A DNA stretch of 64,000 bases from Micromonospora polyrhachis (GCF_014203835.1 NZ_JACHJW010000001.1:5096501-5160500), one strand, 5' to 3'. Positions 53,210 through 62,534 are shown, numbered from the stretch's first letter. Made by a program: numbers and translations. The notes: generated by a model not told the origin, from the letters alone.

Positions 53210-54253
53210 ATGAAGCGTCGCCTCGCTCTTGCCGGAGCACTCGCGGCGGTGCTCGCCGCCACCACGGCATGTGGTGGTGGCGGGAGTGACAACGCCGCCT
53301 CGGATACCGAGAAGCTGGTCATCTACACCGCACGTGACAAGAAGGTCGCCGACTACACCGTCGAGCAGTTCACCGCCAAGTACCCCGAGTACAAGGGCAA
53401 GGTCGAGGTGCTGAACCTCGGTGCCCAGGAGATCCTGGAGCGGGTCCGGGCGGAGAAGGCCAACCCGCAGGCCGACGTCTGGTGGGGCGGCACCCAGCAG
53501 GCGCTCAGCTCCGGCGCCTCGGAGGATCTGCTCGCCGCCTGGCAGCCGACCTTCGCCGGCAAGATGGACGCCCAGTACAAGGACGCCGAGGGCCGCTGGT
53601 ACGGAGAGATCCTGCTGCCCGAGGTGATCATGTACAACAACAAGGCGCTCACCGCCGACGAGGCGCCGAAGGACTGGGACGACCTGCTCGACCCGAAGTG
53701 GAAAGACAAGGTCATCATCCGCGACGTGGCGGCCTCCGGCACCATGCGGTCGATCTACGCCTCGATGATCCAGCGTCAGTCCGCTGACGGCAGCAACCCG
53801 CAGCCCGGCTACGACTGGCTCAAGAAGCTCGACGCCAACACCGGCACCTACGCGGCCAACCCGACCGACCTCTACCTGAAGATGTCGCGTCAGCAGGGGC
53901 TGCTCAGCGCCTGGAACCTCCAGGACATCCTGCTCCAGGCCAACCAGTCGAAGATGCCGTTCGACTACGTGATGCCGGCCTCGGGCGCCCCGGTGCTGGT
54001 CGACGGGCTCGCCGCGGTCAAGGGCGGCAACACCGAAGGCGCGCAGAAGTTCATCGAGTTCCTCTTCGACGACAAGCTCCGTGCCGACCTGGCCCGGGAC
54101 TACTTCCAGATCCCGGCCGTGGACATCGCCGAGAAGCCGGAGTGGCTGACCAAGCTCAACCTCAAGCCGATGAACGTCGACTGGAACGTCATCGCCAAGC
54201 ACGAGACCGAGTGGATCAACCACTGGAACTCCCAGATCAAGAACAAGGGCTGA
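53210..54253 (+). CDS. ABC transporter substrate-binding lipoprotein (iron/aminoethylphosphonate type)
   Basis: A 347-aa binding protein with lipobox TTAC (Cys21 of MKRRLALAGALAAVLAATTAC). The opening LVIYTARDKKVADYTVEQF and NPQADVWWGG resemble the family that binds ferric iron, 2-aminoethylphosphonate, thiamine or polyamines. No obvious pair of iron-binding tyrosines is seen, so a small organic ligand is preferred given the enzymes encoded downstream. CGGAGG precedes the ATG. A hairpin after the stop may keep its expression above that of the membrane parts. Confidence 0.85.
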   Translation: MKRRLALAGALAAVLAATTACGGGGSDNAASDTEKLVIYTARDKKVADYTVEQFTAKYPEYKGKVEVLNLGAQEILERVRAEKANPQADVWWGGTQQALSSGASEDLLAAWQPTFAGKMDAQYKDAEGRWYGEILLPEVIMYNNKALTADEAPKDWDDLLDPKWKDKVIIRDVAASGTMRSIYASMIQRQSADGSNPQPGYDWLKKLDANTGTYAANPTDLYLKMSRQQGLLSAWNLQDILLQANQSKMPFDYVMPASGAPVLVDGLAAVKGGNTEGAQKFIEFLFDDKLRADLARDYFQIPAVDIAEKPEWLTKLNLKPMNVDWNVIAKHETEWINHWNSQIKNKG

Positions 54254-54308
54254 CGTCAACGACCTGGGTCGCCGGTCGGTAGTCGACGGGTCGACCGGTC
54301 ACGGCACC

Positions 54309-54337
54309 GGACCGGGCCCCGCACCAGGGCCCGGTCC
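54309..54337 (+). terminator. Intra-operon 11-bp hairpin
   Basis: GGACCGGGCCC (54309-54319) pairs with GGGCCCGGTCC (54327-54337) between the binding-protein and ATPase genes. It is probably a partial terminator or RNA-stabilising hairpin, common after binding-protein genes. Confidence 0.7.
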
Positions 54338-54362
54338 GGATCCGGATGGAGGAAGGAACCTC

Positions 54363-55445
54363 ATGATCGATGTCACGCTGGAGTCGGTGAGCAAGCGCTT
54401 CGCGCGCACCGGCGACACCGCAGCGGTCGACGATGTCGACATCAACATCGCCGCCGGCGAGTTCTTCACCCTGCTCGGCCCGAGCGGCTGCGGCAAGACC
54501 ACCACCCTGCGCATGGTGGCCGGGTTCTACTTCCCCACCTCGGGTCGGATCCGGTTCGGCGACGAAGACGTCACCCGCAAACCGCCGAACAAGCGCGACA
54601 CCGGCATGGTGTTCCAGAACTACGCCCTGTTCCCCCACATGTCGGTGGCGCAGAACGTGGCGTACGGGCTGAAGATCCGCAAGGTCGGTCGGGCGGACGC
54701 CCAGCGGCGGATCGCCGAGGCGCTCGACCAGGTGCACCTCGGCGGCTACGGCACCCGCCGGATCGACGAACTCTCCGGCGGTCAGCAGCAGCGGGTCGCC
54801 CTGGCCCGGGCCCTGGTGATTCGGCCGCGCACCCTGCTGCTCGACGAGCCGCTGTCCAACCTCGACGCCAAGCTGCGCGAGGAGACCCGAGTGGAGATCC
54901 GGCGCATCCAGCGCGAGGCCGGGATCACCTCCATCTACGTCACCCACGACCAGTCCGAGGCGATGGCGATGTCGGACCGGATCGCGGTGATGGAGTCCGG
55001 CCGGGTGCAGCAGATCGGCTCGCCGCAGGAGATCTACCACCGGCCGGCGAACACCTTCGTCGCCCGGTTCATCGGGCGCAGCAACGTACTCTCCCTGCCG
55101 GTGGTCGCGGCCACCGCGACCACGGTCGACGTACGGCTGCCCGGCGGCGGTAGCCAGATCACCGTGGCCGGACCGCAGGGGCACGGCCTGACCGAGGGGT
55201 CCACCGCCCTGGTCTCGGTCCGACCGGAGCACATCGGGCTCTGCGCGGCGACCGAGGAAGGGGCGTTGACCGCCCGGGTCACCGAGCTGGAGTTCACCGG
55301 CATGGCCACCAACCTGATCGTCGAGGTCGAAGGCGAGTCCGAGGGCGTGATGGTCGCGGCTGTCGAGGTGCCCGCCGGACTCGGCGTGGGCGACCAGATC
55401 GGCCTGCGGCTCAACCCCGCCCGGATGTGGGTGGTCCGCCCGTGA
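54363..55445 (+). CDS. ABC transporter ATP-binding protein
   Basis: A 360-aa ATPase of the PotA/FbpC group: Walker A GPSGCGKTT, Q-loop VFQNYALFPH, signature LSGGQQQR, Walker B LLLDEPLSNLDAK, His switch VTHDQ, then a C-terminal TOBE domain (about 270-360). GGAGGAAGG precedes the ATG. The stop overlaps the permease start (GTGA). Confidence 0.9.
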   Translation: MIDVTLESVSKRFARTGDTAAVDDVDINIAAGEFFTLLGPSGCGKTTTLRMVAGFYFPTSGRIRFGDEDVTRKPPNKRDTGMVFQNYALFPHMSVAQNVAYGLKIRKVGRADAQRRIAEALDQVHLGGYGTRRIDELSGGQQQRVALARALVIRPRTLLLDEPLSNLDAKLREETRVEIRRIQREAGITSIYVTHDQSEAMAMSDRIAVMESGRVQQIGSPQEIYHRPANTFVARFIGRSNVLSLPVVAATATTVDVRLPGGGSQITVAGPQGHGLTEGSTALVSVRPEHIGLCAATEEGALTARVTELEFTGMATNLIVEVEGESEGVMVAAVEVPAGLGVGDQIGLRLNPARMWVVRP

Positions 55446-57244
55446 CCGCCACCCCGACGACGTCGACCTCCCCGGGCACCGGCCTGACCGGTGCCCCCGG
55501 CCCGGCGCGCTCCCGTCGGGACGAGGGTCGGTCCCGGTTCACCGACCGGTTCCGGGGCGGTACGAGTTCCAACTGGTTCCCGTACGTGCTGGTGCTCCCA
55601 CTGGCCCTGGTGCTCTGGGGGTACGTGGTCCAGCCGATGCTGGCCACCTTCCTGGAGAGCGTCAACACCGACGGGGCCGACAACTACACCAGCTTCCTCT
55701 CCGGCGACGGCGTCGCCCGCTCCTCGCTGGTCACCTCGCTGGTCATCTCGGCGGCCAGCGTCCTGCTCTGCGGCATCGTCGGCGTGGCGATGGCGTTCCT
55801 GCTCAAGCGCTTCTCCTTCCCCGGCCGCAAGCTGATCGAGGCGATCATCCTGGTGCCGGCGGCGCTGCCCCCGCTGATCGGCGCGATCTCGTTCCAGCTG
55901 CTCTACAGCGAGACCGGCATCCTGCCCCGGGGCCTCCAGCAACTGTTCGGTACGGAGAGCCCGGTGCTGCCGTTCAGCGGCATCGCCGGGGTGCTGATCG
56001 TGCACACCTTCACCATGTACCCGTTCTTCTACCTCTCCGCCTCGGCCGCGCTGGCCGGGATGGACCCGTCGGTGGAGGAGGCGGCGTACAACCTGGGTGC
56101 CGGTCGGGTCCGGGTCTGGCGCACCGTCCTGCTGCCGATGCTCACCCCGGCGCTGGTCTCCGCCTCGCTGCTGGTCTTCATGACGTCGCTGGCGTCGTAC
56201 ACCGCCCCGCTGCTGTTCGGGGTGGACCAGACGATGACCATGCAGATCTACATCAACCGCACCAACGGTGACCTGCCGATGGCCTCCACCTACGCCTCGG
56301 TGCTCGGCGTGGTGTCGGTGCTGTTCCTGCTCGGCATGCGCTGGTACGAGGGACGGCGCAGCTACCGCTCGCAGTCCAAGGGGGTCGCCGCGCACCGTCG
56401 CGAGGTGACCAACCCGTTCGGTCGCTGGCTGGCGCTGGCCGGTTCGCTGCTGGCCACCGTGGTGCTGCTCGCCCCGGTGGCGACCATCGCGCTGGTGGCC
56501 TTCTCGGCCGACGGCTCGTGGACCACCGAGGTGGTGCCGAGCGCGTACACCACCGAGAACTTCAAGACGATCTTCACCGAGCCGAAGGCGTTCGAGCCGA
56601 TCCTCAACTCGTTGCAGATGAGCCTGCTCGCCACCGTCGCCTGCGTCGTCTTCGGTGTGCTCATCGCGTACGCCGTGCGGCGACTGCGGTTCTTCGGCCG
56701 CGGCCTGCTCGACGTGGCGGTCATGCTGGCCTGGGCGCTGCCCGGCACCGTCGTCGCGATCAACCTGATCTCGGCGTTCAGCACCGGCAACGCGTTCAGC
56801 TTCGGACAGGTGCTGGTCGGCACCTTCTGGATCATGCCGCTGGCGTACTTCGTCCGGTTCCTGCCGCTGGTCTTCCGATCCAGCAACGCGGCGCTGGCCC
56901 AGCTCGATCCGTCGCTGGAGGAGGCCGCCCGTAACCTCGGTGCCTCCTGGTGGCGGGCGTTCCGTACGGTCACCCTGCGGCTGATGCTGCCGGGCGTGCT
57001 CGCCGGTGCGCTGCTCGCCTTCGTCAACGGCGTCGGTGAGTTCGTCGCCTCGGTGCTGATCTACACCTCCTCCACCGCGCCGATCTCCGTCGAGATCAAC
57101 AACCGGATGTACTCCTTCGAGATCGGCACCGCAGCCGCGTACGGCATGCTCCAGGTAGTGCTGATCTTCGTGGTGATGGTGGTATCCGGCCGGCTGGAGG
57201 GCGGTAACCGGTCGGCGAAGGAGGCGGCCAAGTGGACGAACTGA
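55442..57244 (+). CDS. ABC transporter permease, two fused units
   Basis: A 600-aa permease with two binding-protein-dependent permease domains in tandem, about six membrane segments each, as in FbpB/ThiP. Each half has an EAA loop: VEEAAYNLGAGRVRVWRTV (first) and LEEAARNLGASWWRAFRTV (second). It needs no separate partner. GTG 55442 overlaps the ATPase stop. It ends 13 bp inside the creatininase-like gene. Confidence 0.9.
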   Translation: MTATPTTSTSPGTGLTGAPGPARSRRDEGRSRFTDRFRGGTSSNWFPYVLVLPLALVLWGYVVQPMLATFLESVNTDGADNYTSFLSGDGVARSSLVTSLVISAASVLLCGIVGVAMAFLLKRFSFPGRKLIEAIILVPAALPPLIGAISFQLLYSETGILPRGLQQLFGTESPVLPFSGIAGVLIVHTFTMYPFFYLSASAALAGMDPSVEEAAYNLGAGRVRVWRTVLLPMLTPALVSASLLVFMTSLASYTAPLLFGVDQTMTMQIYINRTNGDLPMASTYASVLGVVSVLFLLGMRWYEGRRSYRSQSKGVAAHRREVTNPFGRWLALAGSLLATVVLLAPVATIALVAFSADGSWTTEVVPSAYTTENFKTIFTEPKAFEPILNSLQMSLLATVACVVFGVLIAYAVRRLRFFGRGLLDVAVMLAWALPGTVVAINLISAFSTGNAFSFGQVLVGTFWIMPLAYFVRFLPLVFRSSNAALAQLDPSLEEAARNLGASWWRAFRTVTLRLMLPGVLAGALLAFVNGVGEFVASVLIYTSSTAPISVEINNRMYSFEIGTAAAYGMLQVVLIFVVMVVSGRLEGGNRSAKEAAKWTN

Positions 57245-58143
57245 ACAGCGAGGCCGGTCGGATCGACGGCGGCCAGGCCGCCGGCCGGATCGACGGCGGC
57301 CCAGCCGTGGACCCGAATGGCCGGATCGGGGGCGGCCTGGCTGTCGACCTGGCGGCCTGGCGGGCCGGCGGTGGGCTCTTCCCGATCACCCGGGTGCCCG
57401 GATGCGAGCTGCCGGCGGTGGCCGAGGCGGCCGACTTCGCCGTCCTGCCGGTCGGGGCCGTCGAATGGCACGGCCCGCACCTGCCGCTGGGCAGCGACCT
57501 GATCCTCGCCGAGGGATTCGCCGGGGAGAGCGCGGTCACGGGCGGTCCGCGCGGGGTGCTCTTCCCGGCCGTGCCGTACGCTGCCTGCCCCGGGCAGACC
57601 CGGCCCTGGCCGGGGACCGTGTCCATCCGGCCCGAGGTCGCGGTCGGTTACCTCAGCGACGTGATCGAGGGCATCGTCGCCGCCGGGTTCACCCGACTGC
57701 TCGTGGTCAACGGGCACGACGCCAACATGTCCACCGTCCGTGCGGCGATGGAATGGGTCTCCGGCCGGCGACTCGCCAGCCTGCTGCTGGTCAACTGGTT
57801 CCAACTGGTCACCCCGGCGGAGACCACCGAGATCTACGGCGAACCGCCGGCGAGGGGGCACGGCGGCGCGTACGAGACCTCGGGAGTGCTCGGCTTCGAC
57901 CCCGGCGCGGTACGCCTCGACGCCACCACCGACCTGCCACCGAAGCCCAAACTGCCGGTCGCCCACCCGTACGTGCTGATCGAGTCCCGGCCCAACCCGT
58001 GGGAGGGCTGGTCCGGACACGTCTCGCTGGCCAGCGAGACGGCCGGTCGGCGGGTACGGGAATTGGCCGGGACACGGCTACGCGAGACCGTCGACGCCTG
58101 GGTGGCCGCCCCGCTACCTGGCCCACCCGAGGGGGCGGCATGA
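57232..58143 (+). CDS. Creatininase-family amidohydrolase
   Basis: A 303-aa metal-dependent hydrolase. Motifs: LPVGAVEWHGPHLPLGSD (metal ligands Glu, His, Asp), VVNGHDAN, and HGGAYETSGVLGFDP. The family hydrolyses cyclic or linear amides, for example creatinine. GTG 57232 has AAGGAGG at 7-base spacing. The first 35 residues are an imperfect repeat (AGRIDGGQAAGRIDGGPAVD) absent from typical members, so a later start such as GTG 57307 is possible. It overlaps the permease gene and, by ATGA, the amidohydrolase gene. Confidence 0.85.
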   Translation: MDELNSEAGRIDGGQAAGRIDGGPAVDPNGRIGGGLAVDLAAWRAGGGLFPITRVPGCELPAVAEAADFAVLPVGAVEWHGPHLPLGSDLILAEGFAGESAVTGGPRGVLFPAVPYAACPGQTRPWPGTVSIRPEVAVGYLSDVIEGIVAAGFTRLLVVNGHDANMSTVRAAMEWVSGRRLASLLLVNWFQLVTPAETTEIYGEPPARGHGGAYETSGVLGFDPGAVRLDATTDLPPKPKLPVAHPYVLIESRPNPWEGWSGHVSLASETAGRRVRELAGTRLRETVDAWVAAPLPGPPEGAA

Positions 58144-59093
58144 CCGCCGACCACGGGCTGGACGTCGTCGACTTCCACCTGCACTTCCAGATCGGCGTGG
58201 ACGAGACCATCCGGGCCGGGGAACACGCCGCCGGCATGCACCCCGGCGACGAGCACGACCGGGCGGTACGCGCCGCCGCCGTCGCCCCGTACGCGAAGCG
58301 GTGGCGGCGGGACTGGGGCTTCCCGGACCCGGCGCCGGCCGCCCCGCGTTGGCAGGACGAGGCCGACCGGTGGATCGGGGAGTTGGACGCCAACGGCATC
58401 CGGCAGGCAGTCTTCGTCACCGCCGGGGGCAACGACAGGATGGCCCAACTGGTCGCCCGCCATCCGGACCGGTTCCTCGGCTTCGCCCACCACGACCCGT
58501 TCGCGCCGGACGCGGCCGGTGAGCTGGAGCGGGCGGTGACCGAACTCGGGCTGCGTGGCTGGAAGCTCTTCGCACCGCTGCTGCGCGGGCCACTGGACGA
58601 CCCGACCCTTGATCCGGTCTGGGCGACCGCCCAGCGGCTGGGCGTCCCAGTCCTGGTCCACGTCGGACACTACGGCAGCGCTGGCGGGCTCTCGTCCAGC
58701 CCGTACGACAGCCCCCACCACCTGGCCCGGGTCGCCCGACGCTTCCCGGAACTGCCCTTCGTGGTGCCGCACTTCGGCGTCCAGCACGTGCAGGAACTGC
58801 TCTTTTCCGCCTGGGGCTGCCCCAACATCCACATCGACACGTCCGGCTCCAACCAGTGGGTGCGCTGGATGCCGTACCGGCTGACACTGACCGATCTGTT
58901 CCAGCGCTGCTACGAGACGATCGGCCCCGAGCGGATCATCTTCGGCAGCGACTCGTCCTGGTTCCCGCGCGGCTACGTCCGCCCCTACCTGGACGAACAG
59001 CTACGCATCTGCCGGGAACTGCGGATACCGGACGCCGACCTACGCGCGATCTTCTCCGGAAACGCCGAACGGCTGCTGAGGCTCACCGGCTGA
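58140..59093 (+). CDS. Amidohydrolase-2 family metal-dependent hydrolase
   Basis: A 317-aa TIM-barrel enzyme. DFHLHFQ near the N-terminus is the metal-binding His-x-His strand; other likely ligands are His in LVHVGHYG and VVPHFG, and Asp in IIFGSDSSW near the end. Members of this group are hydrolases or decarboxylases acting on carboxylated rings or lactones. It is coupled to the creatininase-like gene by ATGA, implying consecutive steps. Confidence 0.82.
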   Translation: MTADHGLDVVDFHLHFQIGVDETIRAGEHAAGMHPGDEHDRAVRAAAVAPYAKRWRRDWGFPDPAPAAPRWQDEADRWIGELDANGIRQAVFVTAGGNDRMAQLVARHPDRFLGFAHHDPFAPDAAGELERAVTELGLRGWKLFAPLLRGPLDDPTLDPVWATAQRLGVPVLVHVGHYGSAGGLSSSPYDSPHHLARVARRFPELPFVVPHFGVQHVQELLFSAWGCPNIHIDTSGSNQWVRWMPYRLTLTDLFQRCYETIGPERIIFGSDSSWFPRGYVRPYLDEQLRICRELRIPDADLRAIFSGNAERLLRLTG

Positions 59094-59182
59094 GCCCCAC
59101 CGGCGCAGCCGGCTGAGTCGCGCCAGCCGAGGCCGGGTGGCCACCACACCGCTCGGCGCAACGAGGGAAACGAGGATTAGCC

Positions 59183-60661
59183 ATGAAGACACCGTCGCTG
59201 ACCACGTACCAACGGCACCACCTGCGCCCGACGTACGACCACCACGTGTCGTACCTCTTCGGACCGATGGTGCGGGCCAGCCAGGCCCACGTGGTGATGC
59301 TGACCGAACAGGGGCTGATCCCGGCCGAGCGGGGGGCCCGGCTGCTCGGCGGGCTCCGCGAGCTGGCCGCCGACACCGGCACCCCGCCGGAGTACGACGG
59401 CAGCTTTGAGGACGTCTACTACCTGGTGGAGAAGCGGCTCGCCGAGGCGTGTGGCATCCCCACCTCGCAGCTCGACGTACAGCTTGCCCGCAGCCGTAAC
59501 GACCTGGACGCGGGTGTGTTCCGGATGGTGCTGCGCGAGCAGCTGCTCCGGGTCGTCGACCGGGTGCTGGCCACCGGCGCGACCGCGCTGGAGCGCGCCG
59601 ACCGGTACGCCGACGTGGTCATCACCGGCTACACCCACCGCCGGCCCGCCCAGCCCACCACCATCGGGCACGCCCTGGCCGGGTACGCCGAGGCGCTGGC
59701 CGGTGAGGCCGTCGCCTACGCCGACCTGCTCGACCAGCTCAACCAGTCGCCGCTGGGCTCGTGTGCCTTCGCCGGAACCGACCTGGACATCAACCCGGCC
59801 CGGATCGCCGAACTACTCGGCTTCGCCGGCCTGGTGACCAACTCCTACGAGGCGGTGGCAGGGGCCGACCACCTGGTCCGGGTCGCCACACTCAACGCCC
59901 AGGCGCTGGCCACCGGGGCCCGGTTGGCCCGGACCCTGATGGACTGGCTGACCTGGCGCTGGGTGGTCACCCCGGGTGACTTCACCCAGGGCAGCAGCAT
60001 CATGCCGCAGAAGCGCAACCCGGTGGTGCTGGAACACCTGGTCTCGATGGCGGGTGCCGAGGCGGCCGACGCCGCGTCGGTGCTCAACAACGTCGGGGCG
60101 GCCTGGTGGGAGGACTCCAACAACGCCACCACCGACGTGCAGGTCCGGCTCTGGGACAGCGACGACCGGGCCGAACGCTTCTTCGCCCTGCTCGGTGGCT
60201 TCCTCGCCGAGCTGGAGCCGCTGGAGCCGCCGACCAACGCGGAGATCGTCCGGTCCGGGGCCACCACGACCGCCGCCGCCGACGCGCTGACCCGACACGG
60301 TGTACCGTTCCGGGCCGCGCACTCGGTGGTCGGTCGGCTGGTGCGCGGTGGCGCACCCGACGAGTGGACCCCGGCCGACGTCCGGGCCGCCGCCGAGGCG
60401 GTCGGGATCACCGAGTCGCTCGACGACGCGGCGATCACCGACCTCATCGCCGCCGCGGTACGCCCGGAACTCGTGCTCGACCGGGCCCAGGCCGACGGTC
60501 CGGGGGCGACGGCAGTCCGGGCGCAGGTGGCTGTCGTACGTGGCACCTTCGACACGGTGGCCGAGCGGGTCGCCGCCCTGCGGGAGCGGATGGCCGGCGC
60601 AGACCGGAAGCTGGACCAGCTGGTCGCCGGGCGGGCCGTGACCGATCGGGCCGGCCAGTGA
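59183..60661 (+). CDS. Argininosuccinate lyase-like C-N lyase
   Basis: A 492-aa member of the fumarase/aspartase/argininosuccinate lyase superfamily. The signature GSSIMPQKRNP carries the catalytic Ser loop; QLARSRNDLDAGVFRM and GYTHRRPAQPTTIGH are the other conserved regions. With no arginine genes nearby and an importer plus hydrolases upstream, it is more likely a catabolic lyase that splits an N-substituted amino acid into an amine and an unsaturated acid than the biosynthetic ArgH. It overlaps the ROK kinase gene by GTGA. Confidence 0.83.
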   Translation: MKTPSLTTYQRHHLRPTYDHHVSYLFGPMVRASQAHVVMLTEQGLIPAERGARLLGGLRELAADTGTPPEYDGSFEDVYYLVEKRLAEACGIPTSQLDVQLARSRNDLDAGVFRMVLREQLLRVVDRVLATGATALERADRYADVVITGYTHRRPAQPTTIGHALAGYAEALAGEAVAYADLLDQLNQSPLGSCAFAGTDLDINPARIAELLGFAGLVTNSYEAVAGADHLVRVATLNAQALATGARLARTLMDWLTWRWVVTPGDFTQGSSIMPQKRNPVVLEHLVSMAGAEAADAASVLNNVGAAWWEDSNNATTDVQVRLWDSDDRAERFFALLGGFLAELEPLEPPTNAEIVRSGATTTAAADALTRHGVPFRAAHSVVGRLVRGGAPDEWTPADVRAAAEAVGITESLDDAAITDLIAAAVRPELVLDRAQADGPGATAVRAQVAVVRGTFDTVAERVAALRERMAGADRKLDQLVAGRAVTDRAGQ

Positions 60662-61623
60662 ACCTGCGTTCGGTGGCCGGTAGTCCGCCCGGCCAGCGCC
60701 TGCCGGACGGAGAGTCGGACCAGCGGCTGCTCGGCATCGACTTCGGCGGCACCAAGATGGCGGTCGGGGTGGCCGACCTGCACGGTCGGCGGCTGTACTC
60801 CGAGCGGGTGCCGACGTACGCCGAGCGGGGTGCGGAACAGGCGCTGGAGCGGGCGCTGGACCTCGCCGCCACGCTGGTCCTGCGGGCCGGTGGGCGGCTG
60901 GTCGCGGCCGGAATCGCCTCGCCCGGCGTGATCCGCGACGACGGGATCGACCTCGCGCCGAACGTGCCCGGGTGGGAGCGGCTGCGCCTGGCCGACGCGG
61001 TCCGGGACCGGTTCGGTGTGTCCCGGGTGGCGGTCGCCAACGACCTGAACGCGGCGGCCCTGGCCGAACTGCGCCTCGGCGCGTTGCGGGACGCCGACCC
61101 GGGGCTTGTCGTCGGGCTCGGCACCGGGGTCGCGGCGGCGGTCACCGTACGGGGTGAGGTGGTGGCTGGGTTCCGGGGCGCGGCCGGCGAGATCGCGTAC
61201 GCGGTCGCCGGGCCGACCTGGCCGGAGCCGGCGGATTCGTCCGGCCCGGTGGAGCCGGCGGCGATGCTGGAGGCGGCCTTCGCCGGACGTGCGCTGGACC
61301 AGCTCGCCGAGCGACTGGGCATCGCCGGGGGAGCGGCAGGGCTCTGCGCCGCCGCCGAACTACCCGGTACGGCCCGGGACGCGCTGCTCGCCCGGGTTGA
61401 CGAGTTGGCCCGACACCTGGCCACCTGTCATCTGCTGCTCGACCCGCAGCGGGTGGTCCTGGTTGGCGGGGTGGCCCGCAGCGACCTGATCCGTAGCCTG
61501 CTGACCGACCGCCTCCGGCAGGTGCTGCCGCATCCGCCGGAGATCGTGCTCTCCAGTTTCGCCGACGACGCCGCGCTGCTGGGCGCCGTGGCCATGGCCC
61601 GCGAGGCGCTACCGGTCGGCTGA
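60658..61623 (+). CDS. ROK-family sugar kinase-like protein
   Basis: A 321-aa protein with the ATP-binding start LLGIDFGGTKMAVGVAD and VANDLNAAALAELRLG, the latter carrying the catalytic Asp. The usual GEIGH and CxCGxxGCxE motifs are replaced: GEIAYAVAGP and no cysteine cluster. Sugar specificity or even activity is therefore doubtful. GTG 60658 overlaps the lyase stop. Last gene of the operon; part of its 3' sequence reappears at 62861. Confidence 0.8.
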   Translation: MNLRSVAGSPPGQRLPDGESDQRLLGIDFGGTKMAVGVADLHGRRLYSERVPTYAERGAEQALERALDLAATLVLRAGGRLVAAGIASPGVIRDDGIDLAPNVPGWERLRLADAVRDRFGVSRVAVANDLNAAALAELRLGALRDADPGLVVGLGTGVAAAVTVRGEVVAGFRGAAGEIAYAVAGPTWPEPADSSGPVEPAAMLEAAFAGRALDQLAERLGIAGGAAGLCAAAELPGTARDALLARVDELARHLATCHLLLDPQRVVLVGGVARSDLIRSLLTDRLRQVLPHPPEIVLSSFADDAALLGAVAMAREALPVG

Positions 61624-61633
61624 TAGATCCGGC

Positions 61634-62056
61634 CTATGCCGTGCTATCGGTCGACCGGTCACCCGGTGAGGTCGACGCTCTGCTTCGCCAGCAGGTACGC
61701 CGGAAGCATCTCCTCGAACTCCTGGGTGTCCAGCGCGGCAGTGGTGGTGGGTGCGTCTTGTTGCCCTGTCGTACTTGGCTGATTGGTTCGACGGTTCGAC
61801 GGGTGATGGCGGCGGCGGCTTTCAGGTGGTCAAGCGAGGTTTCCAGTACGGCAGCGAGCAGACCCAGCCAGAAGCTGCCTGGGATGCGTTGTTGACGTTC
61901 CCATCGGGAGATTTCGTTTCTGGTGACGGTGGGCAGGCCGGCCGCGATACAGAGCTGTTCGGCCAGTTCGGGTTGACTCCAGCCGTGGGCTCGCCGTAGC
62001 TGGGTGAGGGTGGGGCCGAGGGGGGTCGAGTGGGTAGAGCGGTTCGGTGACAGCAT
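61634..62056 (-). CDS. XRE-family helix-turn-helix protein with altered C-terminus
   Basis: A 140-aa frame. Residues about 14-75 form an XRE domain (LTQLRRAHGWSQPELAEQL; RNEISRWERQQRIPGSFWL). After about residue 105 the frame runs, out of phase, through the duplicated lipoprotein-gene fragment, giving an Arg/Ser-rich tail that is probably not native. The true protein may once have ended elsewhere. ATG 62056 lies 10 bp after the stop of the upstream remnant. Confidence 0.65.
   Translation of the reverse strand: MLSPNRSTHSTPLGPTLTQLRRAHGWSQPELAEQLCIAAGLPTVTRNEISRWERQQRIPGSFWLGLLAAVLETSLDHLKAAAAITRRTVEPISQVRQGNKTHPPPLPRWTPRSSRRCFRRTCWRSRASTSPGDRSTDSTA
61657..61732. repeat. Duplicated 3' fragment of the lipoprotein gene
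   Basis: This 76-bp stretch aligns without gaps to 62909-62984 (offset 1,252 bp), the stop region and last codons of the lipoprotein gene. The final 59 bp differ at only a few positions. It lies just after the ROK kinase stop and overlaps the 3' end of the XRE gene. Confidence 0.85.
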
Positions 62057-62065
62057 CGAACTTCT

Positions 62066-62328
62066 TCAGATGGACGTTGCTGGACAGCGGGTGGTGGGCA
62101 CCCGTACCAGCACGTTTGTTCGCGGGAAGGTGTTGGCACGGGTGCCCGGGGCCTGCCGGCCGGGCAGGTGGAGCGTGTCCTGGGCCTGATAGCCATGACG
62201 GATAAACGCTGCGGGTCGGGGACCAGCCAGGTTGCCACCGGGAGTTGCTCGACGGCAGCGGTGACCAGTTCGGTGATGGGGTCGATCTCCCGGTACCGGG
62301 CGCGGCGTACCGGTCTCTGGCCGTTCAC
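62066..62328 (-). pseudogene. Frameshifted small gene upstream of XRE
   Basis: GTG 62328 overlaps the stop of a 37-aa frame (GTGA). It encodes REIDPITELVTAAVEQLPV and TWLVPDPQRL, but the plausible continuation, GYQAQDTLHLPGRQAPGTRA ... NVLVRVPTTRCP with stop at 62066, is in another frame. A one-base deletion near 62205 would explain this. Function unknown. Confidence 0.45.
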
Positions 62329-62438
62329 AACTGGGTTTCCGTGCGGGTGGGCCGGTCGATGGCTGTGGGGCGCATCCACGTCTGACCGTAGGCATCCTGG
62401 ACCAGACGACGCGGGTTGGTGAGTGAAACAAGGGCCAT
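62325..62438 (-). CDS. 37-aa small protein
   Basis: From ATG 62438 with GAGGG upstream. The peptide contains SLTNPRRLVQDAYGQTWMRP and is polar with no membrane segment. Its stop overlaps the next frame (GTGA), so translation is probably coupled to that of the damaged gene and XRE regulator downstream. Confidence 0.5.
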   Translation of the reverse strand: MALVSLTNPRRLVQDAYGQTWMRPTAIDRPTRTETQL

Positions 62439-62534
62439 AGGTTTACCCTCGTCATCGTCGAGAAGCGTAGGAGCAGCACGAACTGGTCAGCAGCCCAGCA
62501 AGGGGCAAGCATCAGTGCGACATGCGGTCCAAAG

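Noticed and set aside
59183-60661. Biosynthetic argininosuccinate lyase (argH)
   Set aside because: No arg genes nearby and clear placement in a transporter/hydrolase operon; the superfamily call is kept but not the gene name.
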